From: JACCTH01 sp035281645
Lineage (GTDB): Bacteria; Actinomycetota; Acidimicrobiia; Spongiisociales; ZC4RG35
Assembly: GCA_035281645.1 (NCBI GenBank)
Contig: DATEDN010000080.1
Span: forward strand, 1 to 64,000
Direction: 5' to 3'
DNA: 64,000 nt
Position 1 is the first letter of the stretch; the number at the start of each line of letters is the position of its first letter. This document shows positions 15,458 through 24,463 of the stretch, piece after piece. The translations under genes and the position numbers were made by a program. The notes beneath the pieces are model-generated. The model did not search any database, had not been told where the DNA came from, and saw only the letters and a list, made by a program, of their open reading frames with translations.

Positions 15458-18205
15458 TTAAGGGTTGAAGGCCCGGAAGAGGAATGCCGCCATTTGTTGC
15501 CGTGTCACTACGTCCTCGGGGCAGTAGAGCTTCGGGGCGCAGCCCAACGTCACCCCCCGCTTGGCCAAAGCATTGATGTCGGCCTCATGCACCGAGTCTT
15601 CGTCATCGGTGAACAAGTCATCTCCGGCGGGGAACAGGAATGCTCTGACCAGAAACGAAGCCATTTGTTCACGCGTCACCGGATCATTCGGGCAGTAACG
15701 ATCGACGTCGCATCCCTGAGTGATCCCGGCCGCGGCGACGGAACTGATCGCCCACTCATAGGGAGAATCGGCGGTGTCGGTGAACCTCCCCGATGGCGCC
15801 GGGAGGAGGGCGAACGCCCGGGCGAGGAACACCGCCATCTGACCCCGGGTCACCGGGTCTTCCGGGCAGAACTCATCCTCGGTGCAACCCAAAGTGATCC
15901 GTTGTCCGGCCAACCAGTTGATCGCCGCAAAGAAGGGATGGCCAGAAGGAACATCGTCAAACAGAGCCTCCTGGGCGCCGCCGCCCCCGCCACCTCCACC
16001 CCCACCTCCGCCTCCTCCACTGGGGACCAAGTTGGGAGTCAGCATCGTATTGGAAGCCGGGGCGGTAATGGCATGACTCTGAGCGCCGCCATCGCTCCAG
16101 GTGGAGAAGGTGTAATTGACCCCGCCGATCGCCTGAGGCGAGGGCACACCGATGGTGAGGCTGCCGCCAACGATTGCCGTGATCTCTACCGGGGCCGTGA
16201 AGGTGTCGAGGGCTCCCTCCACCCCCGCCTGGACCTGGGCTCCGAGGGGAGCGGAAGCGAGTGTCAAGACCACGGTCTCCGGCTGGATACTGACCTCATC
16301 CTCACCCGTTAGACCGCCGCTGTCAGTTGCTGTGAGACGGATGGTGAGAAAGCTCGGATAAGCGTGGTCCGGAGCGGTGAAGCTTCCGGAGAAGACGTCA
16401 TCGATGGTCTGGATGACGTGCTCATGGCAGGCACCGCCCGGTTGACAGTGATTGACCACGATCTCCCAGGACAAGGCCGAAGCAGGCAACGGCGATCCGC
16501 CATCGGTGGCGTTGCCGCTGAAAGAGATCATTTCATCAACCCGCCAGGTGAACGAGCCGGGTGGGTTCGTGATGCTGGCGATCGGTGCCTGGTTTGCCAC
16601 CGGGTTGACCTGAATTGTGTCCGTGTCCGTTCCCGAGAAGGGATCGGTGACTCGCAACCCCACAGTCATGGCACCGGCAGTCGTATAGGTCCAGGTCGGT
16701 TGCGGACTGATGGAGTCGTCGAATTGGGTGTCCCCATCAAGGTCCCATGCATAAGTCAGGACATCCCCTTCGGGATCTGTGGAACCGGTCCCGTCGAAGC
16801 TGACCTGAAGAGGGACGCTTCCGGTGGTGGGATTGGCTTCGATATCAGCTGTCGGTCCCACGTTGCTGTAGTTGACCCTGACGATCCGGCCCGTCGTGAT
16901 ATCGGCGTAGTAGAGATCGCCTCCGGGCCCGATTTGGAGGTCGACCGCGGTCACGTCGGGGATGAAAGTGCTGATGTTTGCCTTGTTGGGGAGGCCAAAA
17001 GGCGCATCGGGAAGCAGGACCCGGATGCATTGAATCGAATAGTCGGCCACGAAGAGGGCCCCGTCGTAGATGTTGGGATAAGCCCCTCCCTCGTAGAAAA
17101 CGAGGCCGCTGATCGCCCCACCTCCCCCGGGACATCCACTCAATCCCACACCGTGTTGGCGGGCATAGAAGGGGGCAACTACTGCACTCGGTCCCTCGGC
17201 GTAAAGCTCCTCGCAAACATCGACATCGAGAGCGTCATAGGTCGAGTGCTTGGCCGACCCTGAGTTGTTTCCTTCGTAGCAGGGCCATCCAAAGTTGTCG
17301 ACGCTTCCACCGGGATTTGCGATCCGATCGATCTCTTCCCAGGCACTCCAACCGACGTCGCCGATCCAGACCTCTGACGTGTTGGGTCTGACTGCGATCC
17401 GGAAGGGGTTGCGGAGGCCGTGAGCGATGATGCGGTTCTCCTGGCTCACCGGGTTGGTGGCGATCGCTGCTCCGGTCGCCTTGTTCACCCGGAGAACGGT
17501 CCCATCCCAACCGATAGGATCGTCCGGCCCGGAGGTCCTCAGGTCCTGACTGCGGAGGGCACCGCCCTCATCGTCGTCTCGGACATCGGGGTCACCCATC
17601 GGATCATCGCAGGGGTTATCTCGCTGCCCATGGTCGGCCCAGCCGAAACTGGCTCCATCCCCGGCGGTAACCAGGAGATGACCTTCTTCTGTGAATGCGA
17701 GATCGCCGATGGTGTGGCTGGGGAACTGAGCACACCAATTGCCGGTGAGCAATACTTGTTCCGCTCCAGCTGAGCCGCCGGACTGGATCGGAAAGCGACT
17801 GAGTTGGCCATTGACCACGCAACCAATTCCCGGTCCACCCGGGGGAGGGGTTGGGTTGGCACAATCGTCGCCAAAGGAGTTACCGGGGTCGTAGGTGTAG
17901 AGCAAGTAGATGTAGTCACTCCCCGAGCCGAACAGGGGATCAACGGCAAAACCCAGGAGACCCCGGTCCCAGAAGTCGTGGACACTGGCGGAGGCGTCGA
18001 CTACCTGGGTGGGGGTGGGGTCGTTGACGGAGTCGAAGACTTGGACCGTGCCGCGCTTTTCGGCCACGTAAAGGCGTCCGGCGGGCGTGAAGCCAAAAGC
18101 CACCGGTTGCACCAACTGATTGGTGATGTCCTGAGTGGTGAATCCGTCGGGTACAGGATCTGCGGCGAGGACAGGCGCCGCCAGAAAGAGCACCAACGGA
18201 GACAC
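15458..18205 (-). CDS. Secreted glucose/sorbosone-dehydrogenase-like beta-propeller with PKD and SLH repeats
   Basis: 915 residues from GTG. In order: a hydrophobic export signal ending VLAAD; a soluble aldose-dehydrogenase (PQQ type) propeller (about 20-440) with GLLGFAVDP, NPFRIAVRP, EVWIGDVGW and NFGWPCYEG; a PKD domain (VSFDGTGSTDPEGDVLTYAWDLDGD); a second Ig-like domain; a short repeat domain (about 650-735); 14 glycines; then three SLH-like repeats with EDPVTRGQMAVFLARAF. The SLH part should hold it at the cell surface. The called GTG cuts a signal peptide short. Reading upstream adds IKRWAGALGLF from an ATC at 18238 preceded by agggg, so a rare AUC start is possible. Substrate unknown. 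Confidence 0.85.
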   Translation of the reverse strand: MSPLVLFLAAPVLAADPVPDGFTTQDITNQLVQPVAFGFTPAGRLYVAEKRGTVQVFDSVNDPTPTQVVDASASVHDFWDRGLLGFAVDPLFGSGSDYIYLLYTYDPGNSFGDDCANPTPPPGGPGIGCVVNGQLSRFPIQSGGSAGAEQVLLTGNWCAQFPSHTIGDLAFTEEGHLLVTAGDGASFGWADHGQRDNPCDDPMGDPDVRDDDEGGALRSQDLRTSGPDDPIGWDGTVLRVNKATGAAIATNPVSQENRIIAHGLRNPFRIAVRPNTSEVWIGDVGWSAWEEIDRIANPGGSVDNFGWPCYEGNNSGSAKHSTYDALDVDVCEELYAEGPSAVVAPFYARQHGVGLSGCPGGGGAISGLVFYEGGAYPNIYDGALFVADYSIQCIRVLLPDAPFGLPNKANISTFIPDVTAVDLQIGPGGDLYYADITTGRIVRVNYSNVGPTADIEANPTTGSVPLQVSFDGTGSTDPEGDVLTYAWDLDGDTQFDDSISPQPTWTYTTAGAMTVGLRVTDPFSGTDTDTIQVNPVANQAPIASITNPPGSFTWRVDEMISFSGNATDGGSPLPASALSWEIVVNHCQPGGACHEHVIQTIDDVFSGSFTAPDHAYPSFLTIRLTATDSGGLTGEDEVSIQPETVVLTLASAPLGAQVQAGVEGALDTFTAPVEITAIVGGSLTIGVPSPQAIGGVNYTFSTWSDGGAQSHAITAPASNTMLTPNLVPSGGGGGGGGGGGGGGAQEALFDDVPSGHPFFAAINWLAGQRITLGCTEDEFCPEDPVTRGQMAVFLARAFALLPAPSGRFTDTADSPYEWAISSVAAAGITQGCDVDRYCPNDPVTREQMASFLVRAFLFPAGDDLFTDDEDSVHEADINALAKRGVTLGCAPKLYCPEDVVTRQQMAAFLFRAFNP

Positions 18206-18308
18206 AAAGAGGCCAAGCGCCCCCGCCCAGCGTTTGATTTGCCCACCCCTGGTTGCGAACCATTTTCAACCTAGCCGAGGCCGAAAGTCGGGCAATAGGC
18301 GATAAGTC

Positions 18309-19616
18309 CTAGGAGACTTGAAAGTCGGCGAAGGCCTTGATGCGGCTCCGGGGGAGCCGCACGTCGATGATGGTGCCCGAGTCGTCGTGCTTTTCCGCGA
18401 CGACCTCGCCTTCGGCGTGAGCGGCGGCCACGATGTCGCCCCTGGCATACGGGACCTCGAGACGAACGACCGTGCGATCGGCATCGAGCACGGTTCCCAC
18501 CACGTCGGCGAGGTTGTGGATTCCTTCGCCGGTGAGGGCGGAGATCACGACCGCATTGGGGTGCAGGTTGGCAAGACGGTTGAGGGTCGCCGGCTCGGCC
18601 TGATCCGCTTTGTTGATGACGATGATCTCCGGCACGTGTCCGGCATCGATCTCAGACAGCACGGTTCGCACCGCCTCGATCTGCCGCTCGGGATCGGGGT
18701 CAGAGGCGTCGACCAGATGAAGGAGCAAGTTGGCCTCTTTCACTTGATCGAGCGTGGACCGGAAGGCCTCGATCAAATGATGGGGGAGTCGCCGCACGAA
18801 GCCGACCGTGTCGGATAGGAGGATCGAGCGACCGTTTGGCAATTCGTACTTGCGCACCGTCGAGTCGAGGGTTGAGAACAATCGATCCTCTGTCAGCACC
18901 CCGGCTCCGGTAAGAGTATTGAGCAGGGTCGATTTTCCTGCGTTGGTGTATCCAACGAGCGACACCACCGGAATCTGCGATCGCCGCCGGGCCTTCGTCT
19001 GCGTTTCCCGCGTGCGGTCGAAGTCCTTGAGATCGCGCTCCAGCCGGGTGATTCGGCGCTCGATGCGGCGGCGGTCGGTCTCGAGCTTTGTTTCTCCCGG
19101 CCCGCGGCGGGCGCCGATGCCTCCCGCTTGCTGGGAGAGGGATGTGCCCTTGCCACGGAGCCGCGGCAGGTTGTATCGCAACAGGGCCAACTCGACCTGT
19201 ATGGCGCCGATCCGGCTCGTGGCGTGCTGAGCGAAGATGTCGAGGATCACGGCCTCGCGATCGACGACATCGCATTCGAAGAGCTTCTGCAGGTTGCGTT
19301 GCTGGGCCGGACTCAGCTGATTATCGAATACGACGGTGTCGATGTCGGTGGCGCGGGTGAGGTCGGCCAGCTCCGATGCTTTGCCCGACCCGATAAAGAG
19401 GGCAGGATCGATCACATCGCGGCGGACCAATTCCGAATCCACCGGATCGCCGCCAGCCGTGTCGACGAGGAGGGCCAGCTCGTCGAGTGAACGTTCCGAC
19501 TCCACTGCCGAGGTCCCGCGCGAGAGGACCCCGACCAAGAACACCTTCTGGCGAGGCCGTTCGAGATCGGTAACGGTGGCAGTGAGACGTCGCCGCTGGC
19601 GGCCAGAGTCTGTCAT
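18309..19616 (-). CDS. hflX: GTPase HflX
   Basis: 435 residues. HflX is a ribosome-splitting and rescue GTPase. The N-terminal HflX domain (about 25-190) contains LFIGSGKASEL and DNQLSPAQQRNLQ, followed by the hallmark GGIGARRGPGETKLETDRR and a coiled helix. The G domain has G1 GYTNAGKST, G3 DTVGF and G4 NKAD. It stands alone on the minus strand. A TACGGT lies eight bases before the ATG, close to the leaderless spacing seen elsewhere. Confidence 0.95.
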   Translation of the reverse strand: MTDSGRQRRRLTATVTDLERPRQKVFLVGVLSRGTSAVESERSLDELALLVDTAGGDPVDSELVRRDVIDPALFIGSGKASELADLTRATDIDTVVFDNQLSPAQQRNLQKLFECDVVDREAVILDIFAQHATSRIGAIQVELALLRYNLPRLRGKGTSLSQQAGGIGARRGPGETKLETDRRRIERRITRLERDLKDFDRTRETQTKARRRSQIPVVSLVGYTNAGKSTLLNTLTGAGVLTEDRLFSTLDSTVRKYELPNGRSILLSDTVGFVRRLPHHLIEAFRSTLDQVKEANLLLHLVDASDPDPERQIEAVRTVLSEIDAGHVPEIIVINKADQAEPATLNRLANLHPNAVVISALTGEGIHNLADVVGTVLDADRTVVRLEVPYARGDIVAAAHAEGEVVAEKHDDSGTIIDVRLPRSRIKAFADFQVS

Positions 19617-19660
19617 GACAGGCGACCGTAGAGAATCAAGCGCTTCATCGCTCCCGAATA

Positions 19661-19722
19661 AGACAAAAGACGAAGGACAAAAGACATCAGATCTGATGTC
19701 TTTTGTCTGATGTCTGATATCT
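19661..19722. repeat. Family A palindromic repeat, copy 3
   Basis: agacaaaagac (19661-19671) and a second aaaagacatcag lie opposite ctgatgtcttttgtct and gtctgatatct (to 19722), giving a long, nearly perfect hairpin. Its right end touches the stop codon (TGA, minus strand, 19722-19724) of the small gene that follows. Confidence 0.75.
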
Positions 19723-20021
19723 CACAAATATTGGCCGTCTCCGCTGACGTGGCTCAGTTGTTCCTCAGCGATGATCTGGGACTCGCGCACCGCCACCACC
19801 GGGCGGCCGGTCGGGGGCCAGATGAACCGCCAAGCTCCTGCTGGTACGGCCCAGAACCGCTGGCCCGTATGGACATCGACCAGGGGGAGGGCATCGTTTC
19901 CTTCTTTGGTCCCTGCCGGCACCAAGAGACCCGAGCGGGTGGTGGCCTCTTCGGGGGCGTGACCCACTCGCCAGCCCGCCATCACCCGATATCCGTCTCG
20001 GTCGCCGTTGCGCTCGCTCAC
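19722..20021 (-). CDS. Small uncharacterised protein
   Basis: 99 residues from GTG 20021. I do not recognise the family. The composition is normal for a soluble protein: it contains YRVMAGWRVGHAPEEATT, a Val/Asp/Thr-rich middle (LPLVDVHTGQRFWAVPAGAWRF) and an acidic C-terminus. The opposite strand also has an open frame of 140 codons (19710-20132), but that reads like an Arg/His/Pro-rich shadow. The minus frame ends exactly at a family A repeat, as real genes here do. No signal or membrane segment. Confidence 0.5.
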   Translation of the reverse strand: MSERNGDRDGYRVMAGWRVGHAPEEATTRSGLLVPAGTKEGNDALPLVDVHTGQRFWAVPAGAWRFIWPPTGRPVVAVRESQIIAEEQLSHVSGDGQYL

Positions 20022-20112
20022 TCGGTGGAATTCTGCCAGGTTGGGAAGTTAGCCCAAATGCGTTGCCGGCCTCCCCGGGCCGCTCGCAACCCCGCGATTA
20101 GGGTTCGACCTC

Positions 20113-22410
20113 ATGTCGGCTCCCCCGGCTGACGGGCGCACCCCGTTCAGCGAAGCGCTCTATTACCACGAGTTTCCACGCCCGGGAAAGGTTGCGATCC
20201 GGTCCACCAAGCCGACCGCGACCCAAAGCGACCTTTCCCTTGCCTATACCCCCGGGGTCGCCGAACCGTGCCGGGCTATCGCCCACGATGCCGAAGAAGC
20301 ATTCCGCTTCACCAACCGCGGGAATCTGGTGGCGGTGGTCACAAATGGAACAGCGGTGCTGGGCCTCGGCAACATCGGCCCGCTCGCCGGCAAGCCGGTG
20401 ATGGAGGGGAAGGCCGTTCTGTTCAAGCGATTCGCCGATATCGACGTTTTCGACCTCGAGATCGATGCCGTCGACCCCGAGGACGTCATCCGGTTTTGCG
20501 AGCTGCTGGAACCGACGGTGGGCGGCATCAACCTCGAGGACATCAGGGCACCCGACTGCTTCTACATCGAGTCAGAACTGAAGAAGCGATTGAGTATTCC
20601 CGTCTTCCATGACGACCAACACGGAACGGCCATCATTGCCGGGGCGGCATTCCTCAACGCAGCCGAAATCGTGGATAAGCCGGTCCAGGAAATGAAGGTG
20701 GTTTTTAGCGGCGCCGGGGCGGCGGGCATTGCCACGGCTCGCTTCTTCCAGCATCTTGGGGTCCGCCCCCACAACACGATGATGGTCGACAGCCGGGGGG
20801 TGGTTCACACCGAACGCGACGATCTCAATCCAATCAAACTCGAATTCGCTTGTGAGACCAAGGCGAGGTCTCTAGCCGACGCCCTCCGCGACGCCGATGC
20901 CTTTGTCGGGGTGTCCGTCGCCGACGCGGTGACCGAGGACATGGTGAGATCTATGGCCCCCAACCCGTTGGTCTTCGCCCTCGCAAATCCCGATCCAGAG
21001 ATCACCTACGAGGCGGCTCGTAACGCCCGACCCGATGCCATCGTTGCCACCGGACGGAGCGACTTTCCCAATCAGGTGAACAACGTCCTTGGCTTTCCGT
21101 TCATCTTTCGGGGCGCCCTCGATGTGCGAGCGCGCGGGGTCAGCGAGGGCATGAAAGTGGCGGCCGCGCAGGCCCTCGCCGATCTCGCTCGACAAGAGGT
21201 GCCCGATGCAGTGCTCAAGGCTTATCAGGTGGTCCGGCTTGGATTCGGGCGTGACTACCTGATCCCGAAGCCTTTCGATCCGAGGGTGCTCTGGACTGTG
21301 GCCCCAGCGGTGGCGAAGGCAGCCAGCGAGGAGGGGTTGGCGCGTCTGCCACTGGTGGATATCGACGCCTATTCCGAGGAGCTGCGCAGTCGTTTCCAGG
21401 CTTCGTACGGCCTGCTGAGCTCGGTGACCGCCGCGGCGCGGACCAGGCCCATGCGCGTGGTCTATCCCCACGGCGACGACGTCCGGATTATGCGGGCGGC
21501 CCGGCGAGTGCTGGATGAGGGAATCGGCTCACCCGTGCTTCTGGGCGAGCGGCAAAGGATCGAAACGGTGGCCTCCGAACTCGGGATGAACCTCGAGGGC
21601 ATCGAACTGATCGACCCCAAGACGCAGGTCTCGACGCTCGAGCGGTATGCGGCAACCTTGACCGAGTTGCGTCGCCATCGAGGGATGACCGAGCAGGCAG
21701 CTCGCATCGCCGTTACTGGTCACAACATGTTCGCAGCCTTGATGCTTCGTGACGGGAGTGCCGATGCCGTTCTCGGTGGCCTCAGCACCTTTTATCCGGA
21801 GACGATTCGTCCCGCCCTGCAAGTCCTCCCGATGGAGCCAGGTCGGACGATCGTCAGTTCGGTCTATGTGGTCCTGCTGAAGGGGGTCCCGTACTTCTTT
21901 ACGGACTGTGCGGTGAACATCGAGCCCAGTTCGGAAGAACTGGTCGAGATCGCAGTGGCAGCGGTGGATGCCGCACAAGAGCAATTCAACCGCCAGCCGC
22001 GAGTCGCTTTCATTTCCTATTCCGATTTTGGGAGCGCGGCCGGGTCGGAGCCGGAAAGGGTTCGGAAGGCAGTCGATCTGTTCCGACAGGAACGGCCTGG
22101 AATTCCTGCCGAAGGTGAAATGCAAGCTGACACGGCTGTGGTCTCCGACCTAATTCGCAACCGTCGCCCGAATGGGATGCTCGACAGAGCGGCCAACGTC
22201 CTCGTCTTCCCCAACCTCACCGCCGCCAACGCTTCCTACAAGCTCCTCAACCGGCTTGGCGACGCTGAGGTGATCGGACCCATCCTCTCGGGGCTCTCGA
22301 AGGCGGTCCATGTTCTGCAGCGTGATGCTGAAGTTTCCGATGTCGTAAATCTCACCGCCATCGCCGTGGCCGACGCCCAGCGGAAGGCAGACAGAGCTCG
22401 CCCCGCCTGA
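20113..22410 (+). CDS. maeB: NADP-dependent malic enzyme with phosphotransacetylase-like domain
   Basis: 765 residues, the long MaeB form. It decarboxylates malate to pyruvate. The N-terminal malic domain has YTPGVAEPCRAI, GLGNIGPLAGKPVMEGKAVLFK and NLEDIRAPDCFYIE. The NAD-binding domain has VVFSGAGAAGIATARF and FALANPDPEI. From about 440 it carries a phosphate acetyltransferase-like domain (MRVVYPHGDDVRIMRAA, LRDGSADAVLGGLS), which in E. coli MaeB is regulatory rather than catalytic. A TAGGGT lies eight bases before ATG, suggesting a near-leaderless start. Confidence 0.95.
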   Translation: MSAPPADGRTPFSEALYYHEFPRPGKVAIRSTKPTATQSDLSLAYTPGVAEPCRAIAHDAEEAFRFTNRGNLVAVVTNGTAVLGLGNIGPLAGKPVMEGKAVLFKRFADIDVFDLEIDAVDPEDVIRFCELLEPTVGGINLEDIRAPDCFYIESELKKRLSIPVFHDDQHGTAIIAGAAFLNAAEIVDKPVQEMKVVFSGAGAAGIATARFFQHLGVRPHNTMMVDSRGVVHTERDDLNPIKLEFACETKARSLADALRDADAFVGVSVADAVTEDMVRSMAPNPLVFALANPDPEITYEAARNARPDAIVATGRSDFPNQVNNVLGFPFIFRGALDVRARGVSEGMKVAAAQALADLARQEVPDAVLKAYQVVRLGFGRDYLIPKPFDPRVLWTVAPAVAKAASEEGLARLPLVDIDAYSEELRSRFQASYGLLSSVTAAARTRPMRVVYPHGDDVRIMRAARRVLDEGIGSPVLLGERQRIETVASELGMNLEGIELIDPKTQVSTLERYAATLTELRRHRGMTEQAARIAVTGHNMFAALMLRDGSADAVLGGLSTFYPETIRPALQVLPMEPGRTIVSSVYVVLLKGVPYFFTDCAVNIEPSSEELVEIAVAAVDAAQEQFNRQPRVAFISYSDFGSAAGSEPERVRKAVDLFRQERPGIPAEGEMQADTAVVSDLIRNRRPNGMLDRAANVLVFPNLTAANASYKLLNRLGDAEVIGPILSGLSKAVHVLQRDAEVSDVVNLTAIAVADAQRKADRARPA

Positions 22411-22454
22411 CTGATCGTTTGGAACCAAAACCCCGCGGGTAACCTTTTTCCCGT

Positions 22455-23213
22455 ATGTCCGTGTCCTTTGGCGATTCGATTCGTCGCGGGCGGGAGACCG
22501 CCGGCCTCAGTCAGGCACGAGTGGCCCAACTGATTGGAAGATCGCCCTCGACCGTGCGGGCGTGGGAACAGGGTCGCAGTCAGCCCTCCGACTCGGATTC
22601 GGTGGCGGCGCTGGCGGCGATACTCGGTCTCGATGAGAACAACCTTCTCCACAAGGCGGGTTTCGAACCCGCCGCCCAGAGCTCCCGCGCCAGCCTCGAG
22701 TCAGAGCTCGCCAGTTTGAGGACGGTTGAGGTTCCGGTGGTGCGTGAGTCGCCTCACCATCTCGAATGGGAGGGAGCCGTTGCCACTGCCCCGGCTCCCA
22801 GCGAACCGTGGATCGAGGTGGAAAAACCTGCTTTCGACATCAAGGCCTGGATTGACTCCCGGGCCAAGGAGATAGTGGCCAGAGCCAGTGAGCTGATTGT
22901 CGATTTCCAGCGACTCAGAGATCGGCCCAAACCGGAGTCTCGTCCCAAGCCTGCCCCCAAGACAAGTTCGCCCCCGGAGATGGTTGCCAGTCAGCCGGCG
23001 CCTCAAGTGCGACTCGATCCCCGCCTGGGACCGCTGGTGGCCAAGTCGTATGTCGAAGACGACTCCGAGCGCGACTTCTACCGGCGGCGCATGGTGGGGA
23101 CGCTTCTCGTCTTGGTCTTCTTGTTCATCACCCTGTGGTGGGCGCTTCGCAACACCGGAGGGGCAATCGCTGACTTCGTCGGAGGATTCATCGACGAGCT
23201 CCAGATTCAGTGA
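22455..23213 (+). CDS. XRE-type helix-turn-helix protein with C-terminal membrane segment
   Basis: 252 residues. An N-terminal Cro/C1 HTH (about 5-62: IRRGRETAGLSQARVAQLIG, VRAWEQGRSQPS) precedes a long Pro/Glu-rich linker (about 70-205). One membrane helix (213-231) and a short tail follow. The layout recalls RodZ (cytosolic HTH, one span), but the outer domain is nearly absent, so it is not a normal RodZ. It could be a membrane-tethered regulator or a cell-shape adaptor. It lies alone between maeB and a sigma operon. Confidence 0.65.
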   Translation: MSVSFGDSIRRGRETAGLSQARVAQLIGRSPSTVRAWEQGRSQPSDSDSVAALAAILGLDENNLLHKAGFEPAAQSSRASLESELASLRTVEVPVVRESPHHLEWEGAVATAPAPSEPWIEVEKPAFDIKAWIDSRAKEIVARASELIVDFQRLRDRPKPESRPKPAPKTSSPPEMVASQPAPQVRLDPRLGPLVAKSYVEDDSERDFYRRRMVGTLLVLVFLFITLWWALRNTGGAIADFVGGFIDELQIQ

Positions 23214-23235
23214 ACCTTTCAGGGCCCTAGCTGCG

Positions 23236-23241
23236 TAGGGT
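23236..23241 (+). promoter_or_regulatory. -10 box upstream of the ECF sigma operon
   Basis: TAGGGT is exactly six bases before GTG 23248, the same arrangement found at many leaderless starts in this window. It points to transcription starting at the candidate leader ORF rather than at the sigma start. Confidence 0.4.
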
Positions 23242-23247
23242 GTGGAG

Positions 23248-23298
23248 GTGCGTCCGGGGATGAAACGCGAGCGGGAGCGGACGGTCGGATCGACATGA
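23248..23298 (+). CDS. Candidate 16-codon leader ORF coupled to sigma gene
   Basis: A GTG-initiated frame of 16 codons encodes a very basic peptide (MRPGMKRERERTVGST). Its TGA (23296-23298) overlaps both possible sigma start codons in the string ATGATG. Termination would place ribosomes directly on the sigma start, which itself has no good ribosome-binding site. Support is positional only; the peptide may have no function. Confidence 0.35.
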   Translation: MRPGMKRERERTVGST

Positions 23299-23843
23299 TG
23301 GAGCCCGAATTGGAGTCGATCCGAATAATGCGCCGGCTCGCCAATGGCGATGCTTCGGCCATCGATCCCCTCTACCAACAATTTGGAAGGGCGGTATTTA
23401 CGGTTTGTTACAGAGCGCTCGGCGACAGGATGCTGGCCGAGGACGCTACCCAGCAGGCTTTCATTCAGGCCTGGCGGGCAGCGTCGACCTTCGACCTGTC
23501 AAGAGAGCCCGCCCCCTGGCTCTACGCCATCGCCCGTCGGGCGGCGGTCGACGTGTATCGCAAGGAGCGGCGCCATCGGGCCAACCGGATCGACGAGCCC
23601 GAGATTGTTGCCTTGCCTCCCTCGTTTGAAGGGATGTGGGAAGCCTGGGAGGTGCGGAGGGCGATCGACAGATTGGGAGCGGATGAACGCCAGGTAGTGA
23701 AGCTGACTTTTCTACACGGGTTCACTCAGGAGGAAACGGCGCGCCAACTCGGGATCCCGCTTGGCACGGTCAAGAGCCGTGCCCATCGCGCCCATCGCCG
23801 GCTGGCGGTGCTCTTGGCGCACTTGCGCGAGGCAACGGCATGA
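23295..23843 (+). CDS. ECF-family RNA polymerase sigma factor
   Basis: 182 residues. Region 2 is DPLYQQFGRAVFTVCYRALGDRMLAEDATQQAFIQAWRA. That block runs over residues 24-62, with the core-binding DATQQAFIQAW. Region 4 is DERQVVKLTFLHGFTQEETARQLGIPLGTVKSRAHRA (residues about 131-167), where GTVKSR is the recognition helix. It overlaps the next gene by 4 nt (ATGA), and that gene encodes its anti-sigma factor. This is the ordinary SigK/RskA-like pairing of actinobacteria. The start is ATG 23295 or 23298. Confidence 0.93.
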   Translation: MMEPELESIRIMRRLANGDASAIDPLYQQFGRAVFTVCYRALGDRMLAEDATQQAFIQAWRAASTFDLSREPAPWLYAIARRAAVDVYRKERRHRANRIDEPEIVALPPSFEGMWEAWEVRRAIDRLGADERQVVKLTFLHGFTQEETARQLGIPLGTVKSRAHRAHRRLAVLLAHLREATA

Positions 23844-24463
23844 ATTGCGAACAAGCCCGGGTGGCGATGCTGGAAGGCGAGCGATCGAACGAGCTCGACA
23901 GTCACCTCGCCGGATGTTCGGATTGCCGCGCGGAGCAGGTGGCGCTGGCTCGAATTCGGGAGACCCTCCGCGAGCCTTCCTTGTGGGAGGAACCACCCGC
24001 TGAGCTGGTCGAGCGCATCGCCTCATTGGGTCGTGCGGCGGTCAGCGCCCCAAGGCGCCAGATCAGCCCCCGGATCTTCCTACCCGTCACCGCCGGCCTC
24101 GGAGCACTGCTTGTCGCCGGATTCCTCCTGGTCTCGTCGCCGGCCGACTGGGAGTTCGATCTCAAGGGAGTGGGGGATGGGGCAACCGCCTCCGCATTCG
24201 TGGCGGGCTGGAACGATGAGGAAGGAACTCGCCTCCGAATTGAGGTGGATGGAATCGCACCCCCGCCACCAGATCACTACTACGAAATCTGGCTGACATC
24301 TCCTGGCGGTCTTCACGTGTCCGCTGGAACTTTCCGGGGCGATGGGGTGATCAATGCCAGCGTTGCGGTCCGGCGGGCTGACTTTCCGCGGCTCTGGATC
24401 ACTCTGGAATCCGTCGATGGCGACTCCGGACCTTCGTCGAACACCTATTTCGACACCGCCTGA
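23840..24463 (+). CDS. Zinc-finger anti-sigma factor, RskA-like C-terminus
   Basis: 207 residues. The N-terminal anti-sigma domain has H22-x3-C26-x2-C29 (HLAGCSDC), the ZAS zinc motif that grips the sigma factor. One membrane span (about 80-97) follows. The extracytoplasmic domain is of the RskA C-terminal type, containing EIWLTSPGGLHVSAGTF. It releases the sigma encoded upstream when an envelope signal triggers proteolysis or a redox change; the signal is unknown here. The stop codon is the first part of a 16-bp tandem repeat. Confidence 0.9.
   Translation: MNCEQARVAMLEGERSNELDSHLAGCSDCRAEQVALARIRETLREPSLWEEPPAELVERIASLGRAAVSAPRRQISPRIFLPVTAGLGALLVAGFLLVSSPADWEFDLKGVGDGATASAFVAGWNDEEGTRLRIEVDGIAPPPPDHYYEIWLTSPGGLHVSAGTFRGDGVINASVAVRRADFPRLWITLESVDGDSGPSSNTYFDTA

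Noticed and set aside
19710..20132. 140-residue plus-strand frame opposite the small 19722-20021 gene
   Set aside because: Its composition is rich in Arg/His/Pro with no domain-like pattern, typical of an antisense shadow, and it would run into the maeB start.
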